From Parvularia atlantis (taxonomy: Eukaryota > Opisthokonta > Rotosphaerida), in the NCBI GenBank assembly GCA_943704415.1, contig CALSCO010001090.1, positions 1-33,408 on the forward strand: a stretch of 33,408 nt of DNA, given 5' to 3'. This document shows positions 1 to 8,572 of this stretch, piece by piece. How positions within the stretch are numbered: the stretch's first letter is position 1; each line of letters starts with the position of its first letter. The notes below the pieces were generated by a model. That model saw only the letters and a program-made list of their open reading frames with translations, did no database searches and was not told the DNA's origin. A program made the translations under genes and the position numbers.

Positions 1-1
1 C

Positions 2-1195
2 ACGGTCGACGGCTTCTTCGACCCGCTGATCGAGCCGCTGCAGCGCAAGCTGGACGAGCTCAAGGGCCGCAAGCACGAGCTCAAGCACGTGTTTGACCGG
101 GCGCTGACGGCCGACATCAAGGCGCTGCTCGAGCAGAAGGACGCGCTCGTGCTGATCGACGACCACCTGGCGCGGGCGCGCGCGGCGGCGGAGGCTGCAC
201 CGGCGGGCGAGACGGCGCAGGCAGCACGCGAGCGCGAGCAGCTCGTGGCGCGCCTGAAGACGCTCGAGGAGCAGCCGATCAACGACGAGCCGCTTGTGGC
301 GCAGACGACGGCGGTGGTGTTTGGACCGCGGCCGACGGTCGAGGCCGTGCTCAAGGCGGACGCGAGCAAGCTGGGTGTGGCCAAGATTGTGCCGCTGCAT
401 GGACCCGCTGGACGCGACTACCGCACGCTCGGCCAGCCCGTGCGCACGATCGGCAACGGCACAAACGACAAAGCGGCTGGACAGTTCAACTACCCGCTGG
501 ACGCTGCCTTCACAGCGCAAGGCCAGCTTGTCGTCGCTGACCAGGGCAACGCGCGCCTGCAGTTCTTCTCGCCCGACGGGACGCATCTGCGCAGCGTGGC
601 GACATCGGGCAACCCTTATGGCGTCGCTGTCACGCGGAATGGCAGCATCTGGGTGGCGCTTAGTGAAAACAACCACCTGGAGCTGATCAACGACGAGACG
701 GGCGCGGTCGAGCGCACGATCAAGTGCGATTGGCCCTGGGGTGTGCATGCGCTGGACGACGGCTCGCTGCTCGTGGGCTGCGGGAACGCCAAGAAGGTCG
801 TGCGCCTCAATGCAGACGGCTCGCAGCGTTGGTCGTCGACGGGCAACGGCTTCGACAACGCTGCGGGCGTGGTGGCCATCCCGGACGCGCAGCTTGTCGT
901 CTGCTGCGATTATGTCAACAAGCGCCTGCAGGTGCTCGCGTTCGAGACGGGCCAGTTTGTGCGCTGCATCGGCCAGGGCCAGCTCAGCAGCCCCCGCGGC
1001 CTCGCCTGGGACCCGGTCGCGCGCGTGCTCGTTGTAGGCGAGCAGGACAAGCTGTCCGCCTGGACGCTCGAGGGCGAGCGCGTGCACGTCTGGGCTCAAG
1101 GCCTGATGAAGTACTGCAATGGCGTCGCCATCTCGCCCGTCAACGGCACACTGGCTGCTGTGAACACCAGCCACCACAAGGTGTACTTGTTTTGA
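2..1195 (+). CDS. TRIM-NHL-like protein, 5' end missing
   Basis: The frame is open from base 2 to the TGA at 1193-1195 (397 residues seen), so the start and any RING or B-box lie outside the window. The first ~100 residues are charged and heptad-like, as in the coiled coil of tripartite-motif proteins. From about residue 140 to the end there is a beta-propeller of NHL repeats. The clearest runs from GQFNYPLDAAF to NARLQFFSPDG (residues ~160-192), and further blades carry NPYGVAVT, SSPRGLAWDP and CNGVAISPVNG. NHL propellers bind protein or RNA, and TRIM-NHL proteins of animals are often ubiquitin ligases or translational repressors. No intron falls in the visible part. It converges on the SDR gene. 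The NHL call is firm; the TRIM part is inferred from the upstream coiled coil only. Confidence 0.8.
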   Translation, partial: TVDGFFDPLIEPLQRKLDELKGRKHELKHVFDRALTADIKALLEQKDALVLIDDHLARARAAAEAAPAGETAQAAREREQLVARLKTLEEQPINDEPLVAQTTAVVFGPRPTVEAVLKADASKLGVAKIVPLHGPAGRDYRTLGQPVRTIGNGTNDKAAGQFNYPLDAAFTAQGQLVVADQGNARLQFFSPDGTHLRSVATSGNPYGVAVTRNGSIWVALSENNHLELINDETGAVERTIKCDWPWGVHALDDGSLLVGCGNAKKVVRLNADGSQRWSSTGNGFDNAAGVVAIPDAQLVVCCDYVNKRLQVLAFETGQFVRCIGQGQLSSPRGLAWDPVARVLVVGEQDKLSAWTLEGERVHVWAQGLMKYCNGVAISPVNGTLAAVNTSHHKVYLF

Positions 1196-1388
1196 CCTTG
1201 TGTTTGTGTCATGCCCATAGCGAACACAAAACGGAGGAATCTGCATTGCGCACGTGTGCCACGCGATGCTCCTTTAATCGCGCGCAGCGTCGGCTCGCCT
1301 CCCCGCGCCAACCGTTTGTGCTGGAGTACGACTGGCATGGTCATAAGACAAACAAAGAACGAGCACCATCACGAGCAACAAGAGCGGC

Positions 1389-3040
1389 CTACACGTCCAT
1401 CGGCGGCCAGACCTTGATCTCCTGGAACTTCTTAATGACTTCCACTAGCAGGTCCTTCGTCACCTGTGGCGTGCGTGCGTGAGCCCGACCACTGCCGCGG
1501 GCCGCACGCGCCGAGCGCGCACCTTCGGGTGCTCGTACGTGAAGCCGAGCTTCTCGATCTTGGAGCCGTCGATCGAGAGCGAGTTGTTGTACAGGAGTTC
1601 CTGGTCCAGATACGGCGTGAGGGGCGTGTTGGTGATGCCGGCGGCCTTGCACATCTCGGACCAGGGCTGGAGGTGCTTGTCGTTGATCTCCTCCGTGACC
1701 GCGCCCAGGTTGAGCTGCACGGCAGCGCGTCAGTGGCCGTCGGCGGGCGCAAGGTGGGTGCGGGCGCACCCGGGCAAAGTTTGAGATGATAGTGCCCTGG
1801 TAGCCGGTCTTAATGCCGAAGATCTCGCGCAGGATTGACGCGATCGACTCCTGGTCTGCGTCGCCACCGCGCGTCAGCTCGCCGTGCACTGTGCGCACAG
1901 AGGGCCACCCGTGTCGTTCTTGTCGGCCAGGTTGTACACGTCGCCGGTCTTGCCCTTCTCGGCGAGGAGCACGAGCGCGCGGCAGACGTCCCTGCGCGAG
2001 CGCGTCAGGCACTGCGTCCTGCGTCGCGATGCAGGCGCCGCACCGCACGTGCACCGTGTTGATGCGCAGCTCCTTGGTCCAGAGGAAGTTCATGTCCTCC
2101 TTGAGCTGCTTGTACACGGCGCCGATGATGATGCGCGGCGCTGCGCCCGCGTCAGCGCGCGACGGCACACACGCGCCTGCCCGCCCGCCACGCACTGATG
2201 CCGGCGAGGTCGCTCGGGCCGTACACGATCGCCGGGCGGACGATGATGTAGTTGAGGCTGCGTCGCGTCGCACATCAGCAGGGGCGCGTTGACGCGGCGT
2301 TGACGCGGCGTGCCCGGCGCGCACCCGGCGATCTTCTTGAGCTCCTCCTCGGCCTTGAGCTTGTACTTGGCGACGGTTGTCCAGGGCTTGATCTTGCTGT
2401 CCTCGTCGCTCGCTTTCTGCTCGCGCGGGCGTCGTGCGTGAGCGGCGTTGCCGTGTCGCGTGTTGTGCGCTCAGTGGGCACCTTGCCCTCCTCGTAGATC
2501 TGCGCCGTCGACACCTCGACAAACGCCTTGACCTTCTGCGCCGCGGCCTCCTTGGCGCAGTTGACGCTGAGCGTGAGCACACGCTCGTTGTAGACCTGCG
2601 CGCGTGTGGGTTGAGCGACGCGGGGCACGCCGCGCGGCCCGCACCTCGTCTGTTTGGCTGTACTTGGTCTCGGCCGCGACGTTGAATACCCAGTCGAACG
2701 GGCCCTCGTCGTCCTTGAAGCACGCGGCGATGGACGCTGCGTCACACGAGCGCGCCGCGTCAGGTCCCACGGCCGCGCGAAAACAAACAACGCTCAGACG
2801 AGGGGGAGGGATGTGTGTGGGCGGGATGGCGCGCCACGCACTCGGGTTGACGAGGTTGCCCTGCTTGAACTCGACCTTCTCGAACGCGGCCTTCTGCGCC
2901 GGCAGGAGGTAGGCCGTGGGCGGGAGGACCTTGTCGACGACGCGGATCTTGCTCGCCAGGCCGTTCTCGACCAGGTGCTGCACGAGATTGCGGCCGAGGA
3001 AGCCCACGCCGCCGAGCACGAGCACGCGCGGCTTCGACAT
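1389..3040 (-). CDS. Extended short-chain dehydrogenase (NAD-dependent epimerase family)
   Basis: Ten exons encode 363 aa: 2842-3040, 2645-2736, 2482-2595, 2325-2416, 2196-2257, 2044-2140, 1909-1991, 1770-1855, 1523-1714 and 1389-1463. The Rossmann motif GGVGFLG (residues 10-16) follows the first beta strand VLVL. Later come FNVAAETKY, the strand VEVSTAQIY with a candidate catalytic Ser126, and the RPAIVYGPSDLAG loop, as in extended SDRs that act on nucleotide sugars or sterols. The substrate cannot be told. The usual Tyr-x3-Lys is not obvious: the expected site reads VAKYKLKAEEE, with Tyr153 and Lys156, so the enzyme may be atypical. All phases agree across nine introns. The ATG was chosen because it directly precedes the Rossmann strand. 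It diverges from the coiled-coil gene over a 129-bp gap. Confidence 0.88.
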
Positions 3041-3169
3041 GGGTCTGGTCGTGGACGGGGCGGGGCGACGAGGGCGACGCGGAGGGCTGCGCGGCGTGCG
3101 GCGCGGCGTGAGGGACAACGAGGGGAGACGCGCGACGAAGGTTCCGGAAGCTTCCAGACGCACACCGGG
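3041..3169. promoter_or_regulatory. Divergent promoter with a perfect heat-shock-element-like site
   Basis: This 129-bp gap separates the start codons of the SDR gene (-) and the coiled-coil gene (+). At 3142-3154 it holds TTC-CG-GAA-GC-TTC, three alternating 5-bp nTTCn/nGAAn units in perfect spacing, which is the textbook HSF binding pattern. It lies 15 bp upstream of the plus-strand ATG and about 100 bp upstream of the minus-strand ATG. Function is inferred from the motif only. Confidence 0.45.
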
Positions 3170-3770
3170 ATGGACAAGCAGCTGGTAGAGCTCGAGCAGC
3201 GGCTGCGGCGCGCGCTCGAGGCGCGTCCGTCGCGCTGGAGGCGTGGGCGCGCGTGCGGCTGACTGGGATGGGGGGCGCGCAGGAGCGCGGGCAGCTGCGC
3301 GCAAAGAGCGAGCGCGCCGACCGCATCCTGCGCAGCCTGCGCGGGCAGATGCAGTTGCGTGGCTGTCTGTGCGCGCCCCGTCTGTGTGTGCCTCGCTGAA
3401 AGCGCACGCGCATCGCCCGCCCGCCCGCATCGCATCGCATCGCATCGTGCGCCAGGACGATGCTGGACCGCGCGGTCGAGCTGTCGGCGCACACGCTCGA
3501 GCCGCTCAGGTGCGCGATCGCGCGGCGCCGCCCGGCGCTTGCCCTGCTAATCCGCGCGCCCGCATCGCAGCTCGGACGACGAGTACGCCGGGCCGCACGC
3601 AGCGTCTGCGGGCAGGGGGCGAGCCGGTGCGCGCGGCGCCGCACGTTGTCTGCATCGCCCGCCCGCCATCCTCACGCTTCCCTCCAGGCGACGCGGCATC
3701 GGGCGCCGTCCACGCAGCGGCGGGCGCGGCCGGGCCAGACGCGAAGCGCAAGCGCAAGCGCGTCGGCTGA
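3170..3770 (+). CDS. Small coiled-coil protein with basic tail, unknown family
   Basis: Five exons (3170-3220, 3283-3353, 3456-3509, 3571-3626, 3688-3770) give 104 aa. Residues 1-55 form a likely coiled coil (LVELEQRLRRALEERGQLRA, then SERADRILRSLRGQM and TMLDRAVELSAH). An acidic turn SSDDEY, an Ala/Gly-rich linker and the strongly basic end KRKRKRVG, a plausible nuclear localisation signal, follow. The shape resembles small helical subunits of chromatin or kinetochore complexes, but I recognise no family. The first intron must use a GC donor (GAG|GCGCGT), and the second donor is GTTGCG. The frame closes exactly across all four introns, which supports the model. The start is the first ATG, 15 bp after the HSE-like site. 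Confidence 0.6.
3427..3446 (+). repeat. GCATC pentanucleotide repeat in an intron
   Basis: Four perfect GCATC copies lie in intron 2 of the coiled-coil gene, 9 bp upstream of its acceptor. Confidence 0.85.
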
Positions 3771-3792
3771 GTGGGGGCGAATGGGAGCCGGC

Positions 3793-3904
<112 letters not shown>

Positions 3905-3934
3905 ATCGGGGCCAAGTTTGCGGCCGGATCGGAC

Positions 3935-5536
3935 ATGGTGCGCGCCGCGTCACGCCTGCCGCACCGGCCGCCGCCGACGCGCACGCGCCGCCCCGCGCAC
4001 CACGCGCGCCACACAGGCACAGAGCAAGGCAGACGAGACGCCCATGGTGCTGCTGAACGACGGCGACGACGAGGGCGACCTGGCCGCCTACATGGACCCG
4101 TCGCCGCCGCGCGAGCGCTGGTTCCGGCCGCACCGGCTGGCGCTGTTCGCCATCTCGGCCGTGATGTTTGCGGTGCTGGTGGGCCTGTCGATCGCGGGCG
4201 ACATCCTCCACCGGCAGCGCACGCGCGTCACGCGCCAGATCAACGCTGTGTTCGAGCCGGCCTGGGCCAGCGGCAACGGCACGGTCCAGGCCCTCATGGT
4301 CGTCGAGCACTCGTACACGACGCTCAACGCGCTCAACCCGTTCTACCACGACCCGCAGTCGTCGGACCACGTGCGCTGCCGAAGGCGGGGCCGTGGTGCG
4401 CCGCGCTCACACGTCACGCGCGCGGCAGACGACGGCGCTCTGGCGCTACGAGGACCCGTTCACGCTCAAGTCGCACCGCGTGCTCGTCATGCGCTTCAAC
4501 GAGGAGTCGGACAACGCCGGGAGCATGCAGTACTCGCACATGTGCGCGGCCTGGGCTGCGCGCGCCTGCGCGCGCGCGCGCGCGCTACTCACACGGACGT
4601 TCGCGCCTTTGCGTAGCTACTACCTGCCGTTCCAGGGGCGCATCGTGTGCTCGTACCGCGGCGTGCCCTCGGTCATGAAGTTCAAGACCGAGCCCGAAGA
4701 GACCGAGCGCGACGCGCTGGGCATCAACCGCAACTGGAAGAACGTGTTCAAGACGCTCGAGATGACCTCGGGCGGTGCGGCCCAACTCCTCGCACGGCCT
4801 GCTCTGTCTCACGCCCACGCACAAACCGCAGAGCTGCTCAACATCTTCGGGCCGGTACCGCAGAGCGTCTTGCGCACGTACGCGCGTCACAACCCCGTGC
4901 CCTCGCCCAACGGGCACCTCGTCGCGGTCGTCATCACCGCGACCGAGACCGAGGACGGCGTGTCGTTCCACTATTACACTGCCGTCACATTCTACGACCT
5001 GCGCAACTTGCTCTACATCGGCGGGCGCAAGCTCGACCTGCTCAACGACCAGCTCGACCTCAAGCTCATCCCCGCGGCCAACAACAGCGTGCAGCTCTTG
5101 CCGTACTACTGCCTGTGGAGCCAGGACTCGACCGGCGTGTACGTGCTCGACCGCAGCGACGCCTGGTACATCCGCGCCGTCATCCCGTACAACTTTGAGA
5201 AGGTGGCCAACGTGCCCAAGTTTGCCTTGTCGACGCTGTCGGGTGCGTTGTGTGCCCTCGCGTGCGCGCGCGTGCCGTGCTGACAACGGCGCGCGCAAGG
5301 CATCGTGCGCGACGACGGCATGCTCGCGCGCATTATCCTCTCGGGCAACAACGGCACGGTCGAGCTCGTGCGCGTGCCCAACTGGGTGCCGTTCCGCGAG
5401 GTGCCGCTCATCCCGCACGGTGCGCCGCCTGGCACGACGCGGCCGACCCCGTGCTCACGCGCCGCCGCGGCCGCCAGGGACCGAGCAGTACTCGGAGCTT
5501 GTGCCCGGCGTCAACTACACGATCATCAAGGGGTGA
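3935..5536 (+). CDS. Orphan type II membrane protein
   Basis: Proposed exons are 3935-3937, 4017-4370, 4429-4541, 4617-4774, 4832-5242, 5300-5419 and 5478-5536 (405 aa). A short acidic cytoplasmic head with basic RERWFRPHR precedes one membrane helix (about residues 42-62, LALFAISAVMFAVLVGLSIA). An outer domain of ~340 residues follows, with N-glycosylation sequons in SGNGTVQ, NNS, NNGT and NYT. Patches such as HNPVPSPNGHLVAVV and CLWSQDSTGVYVLDR have the rhythm of beta-propeller blades, as in the outer domain of dipeptidyl peptidases, but there is no hydrolase domain and no family match I can name. Under this model the ATG is split from the rest by intron 3938-4016; the alternative start is the ATG at 4044 inside exon 2. 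One acceptor is AAG and one is TAG. Confidence 0.68.
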
Positions 5537-5634
5537 CGCGCGCCGCCGGTTCGCTGTGTACGACAGAAGGTAGCCATGGCAGGAACAGCCGCCAAACTGC
5601 ACAGCCGCCCAGTCGTGCAGGCGCACAGCCGCAC

Positions 5635-7380
5635 TCAGGCGTCCTTGAGCACCTCGCGCGCGACGATCATGCGCATGATCTCGTTCGTGCCTGTGCAGCA
5701 AAGCGGCGTAAGCGCATGTAGCCAGCCGCGCGCGCACGCGACGCACCCTCGAGGATCTGGTGCACGCGCGCGTCGCGCATGAGCTGCTGCACGGGGTAGT
5801 CCTTCAGGTAGCCGTAGCCGCCGTGCATCTGCAGCGACTGGTTGCAGATCTGCAGCGCCGAGTGCTCAGCACGACAGCAGCACGCTCGCGCGCGCGAGCG
5901 CCCGCACGCACTTCAAAGCACCGGTCCGTCGCAAACAGCTTGGCCATCGCGCAGTACGCCGGCGCCTGGGGCGAACGCGCGTCAAGCATCGCCGCGCCCT
6001 GGCGGACCATGAGGCGCGACGCGATCAGGTCGGTGGCCATCTCGGCCAGCTTAAACTGCGTGTTCTGCAGCCAACGTCGCGAGCGTCAGGGGCGCGGACT
6101 GACCGCCTGTGCGTGAGCGAGAGAGAGCGTGTACCTGGAACGCCGCGAGCGGCTGGCCAAACTGCTTGCGGACCTTCGAGTGCCCGACGGCGGCCTCGAT
6201 CGCCTTTTGCGCCGCGCCGAGGCTGCACGAGGCTGCGGACGTATCAGGCAGGCGGCACACACGCACACACGCGTGAAGGGCACTCGGCACCGATGTTGAC
6301 GCGCCCGCCGTCAAGACCCTTCATCGCGATTGCAAAGCCTTGGCCCTCGGTGCCGACCAGGTTCTCGACCGGCACGCGACAGTCGTCAAACAGGACCATG
6401 CGCGTCGGCTGGCTGTTCCACCCGACCTTCTTCTCCTTCTTGCCGAAGCTCAGCCCAGGCGTGCCCTTCTCAACCAGGATGCACGAGATGCCCTTGGGGC
6501 CTTTGGTCGGGTCAACGCATGCGCTCGTGGTCTGCCGCGCGCTTGCGCACCGGGGCCGCCCGTGCGGCACATGACCAGGTACACGTCGCTGTACCCGCCG
6601 CCCGAGATGAACGCCTGCCGCGCGTTCCCGTTCGTATCAGCGCCGCCCGCAGCACGACGCGCACCTTGGAGCCGTTGAGGACGTAGTGCGCGCCGTCCTT
6701 GCGTGCGGTCGTGATGAGCGACGCCGCGTCGCTGCCGCTGCCGGGCTCGGTGAGGCAGTACGAGCCAAACTTCTGCAGCGGCGCGTCAGTGCGATGCGCG
6801 GCGCCGATCGGCATGTGCGCGCGCCTCCATCGTCGCGAGGGCCGGCACAAACTTGGCTGCCAGCGCGGGCGCCGCAAACTCGTCGAGCATCCACGCGCAC
6901 ATGCTGCGGGTGCGTCCGTCAGCATCGCGCCGTGCACGAGCAACGATGCGCGCACTTGTGGATGCTCAGGTACGCCGTCGTGCTCACGCAGCCCGTCGAC
7001 AGCGCCTCGAAGATGACCGACGCGTCGACGCGGCTCAGGCCCGACCCGCCGTGGCGCTCGCGCGCGTAGATGGCGCCGAAGCCGAGCTGCGCCAGCGCCC
7101 GCAGCGCCCCCGCCGGCATCTCCTCGGCCTCGTCCCACTGCGCCATGTGTGGCGCCAGCTCGCGGTCGGCAAAGTCGCGCGCCGTGCGCTGGATCGTCGC
7201 CTGCTCCTCGCTCAGACCCTCGGCCGCTGCCGGCGCGCGCGTGAGCTGTGAGGCGCACGGGGCGGAGGGGCAAGGCGCGTGGCACGGCGCACCGTTGGGC
7301 AGCGTGCCGAGGCAGCGTCGCGCGACAAGCGACGTCAGCGAGGGCCGCGTGGCCGCCGCCGCCGTCACGCGTGAGAGCAT
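5635..7380 (-). CDS. ACAD8: Isobutyryl-CoA dehydrogenase, mitochondrial
   Basis: Ten exons (7293-7380, 6956-7226, 6825-6903, 6665-6772, 6551-6614, 6291-6500, 6135-6232, 5912-6064, 5747-5849, 5635-5690) encode 409 aa, close to human ACAD8 (415). The flavoenzyme oxidises isobutyryl-CoA to methacrylyl-CoA in valine breakdown and passes electrons to ETF. Evidence is near-identity to ACAD8 in [49 protein letters not shown] and QILEGTNEIMR, where Glu391 is the expected catalytic base. The first ~28 residues are Arg/Ala/Ser-rich without acids, fitting a matrix signal. Intron 6773-6824 is a GC-AG intron, forced by the conserved ATM-E|K-FGSY junction. One donor is GTACAC and one acceptor is AAG. It converges with the membrane-protein gene (98 bp) and starts 72 bp after the uL1 stop. 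Confidence 0.97.
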
Positions 7381-7452
7381 GACCACTGTGCTGCAAACTG
7401 AGTGGCGTCTGTCTCTGTCTCTCCTCTGGGCATCACACACAGCACGCGGGGC

Positions 7453-8380
7453 TCAGAAGATGCGCACGGGCTTGCCCATCGTGCTCTTGATGAACAGCGA
7501 CCGCACGTTCTGCCAGTTCTTCTTGAGCAGCGAGACGAGGAAGTTGACGGCCATCATGATGTTGGTCGCGAGCTCGGGCTCGGTCATCTCGACGTGGCCC
7601 ACGGCGACACCCATGCACAGCACCTGCGCGCACGCGCCAGCCAGCGCGTCAGCCGTGGCCGCATCGCAAAACGCGCGCGTGTTGCCTTCTTCAGCTGGAA
7701 CTTGATCGTCGACCGCACCTCGTCGGCCTTGCCCAGCAGCGACTCGTTGTGCGTGACCAGGGTCGGGAACTTGCCGGCCTTGTTGAGGCCTGGGCCGAGC
7801 AGACGCGGGATCTGCTTGATGAGCGCCTCGGACGACAGGAAGGCATCGTACTTCTTGGCTGCAGGCGCACGCACGAGCACGCGAGCACGAGCGCACGCAC
7901 GTCAGGCACATGCCCGGCCACAGCGCGTGTCGCACGCACCGAAGTTCTTGATGATCTTCTTGTTCTTGTTCCACTTCTTCATGTCGTCGACCGTCACGCA
8001 GTCCAGCCCGGCCTCCTTGGCCTGGTCGGCGTGCAGCGCGTCACCGAGCACGCAGACCTTCATCTTCGGCCGGGGGACCTTCGGCAGCCTGGCAGCCACA
8101 CGCGCGCGCACGCGCCCGTAAGCGACGCGCCGTCCGTGCAACGCGTGTGGCGCGACGCGTACTTGATCGTGCCGCTGAAGCGCTTGTCCTTGGCCGGGTC
8201 GTAGTTCTTGAGGCCAATCTGCAGCTCGACCGTCTCCGTGAACCCGCGCTTCTTCTCCTGCGCGCCGACCACGACCTTGTGGACCGACTGGTTGAGGGTG
8301 TCGCGCGAAATTTTGCTGGCGCAACCGCGCGGCGAGATATCAATCGACGCGTCGGCGCCGCACATCGCCTCGCGCGCCAT
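7453..8380 (-). CDS. RPL10A: 60S ribosomal protein L10a (uL1)
   Basis: Five exons (8364-8380, 8163-8315, 7940-8088, 7686-7858, 7453-7623) encode 220 aa, against 217 in human and yeast. The protein forms the L1 stalk of the large subunit and moves deacylated tRNA at the E site. Diagnostic stretches are [51 protein letters not shown] and [20 protein letters not shown]. Intron 7624-7685 is GC-AG (AAG|GCAACA), fixed by the invariant FQLKK|VLC junction. The second intron uses GTACGC. The first exon holds only 17 bases (MAREA plus two bases), so the extreme N-terminus is the least certain part. The 192 bp upstream is shared with the 3' end of the RhoGEF gene. Confidence 0.96.
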
Positions 8381-8572
8381 CCGGCGCCATCCAACCCGTC
8401 CATCCGTCCATCCGGCCAGCGTGTGCGCTCGCGCACGCCCCGCACCCCCCGCCCGAGGGCCTACGTGCCTCATGGCTGCGGTCCAGTCGGCGGCTCGCGG
8501 CAGGGGTTCCTCGACTTTCGAAAAGAGACAGCCGCTGGTGTACACATAATAGTATATGATCGATAACCGCGC

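Noticed and set aside
7624-8363. Intronic snoRNA genes within the uL1 gene, a common place for them
   Set aside because: The four introns are 48-81 bp and show no paired C/D or H/ACA boxes. The conserved CTGAC at their ends is explained by the branch site.
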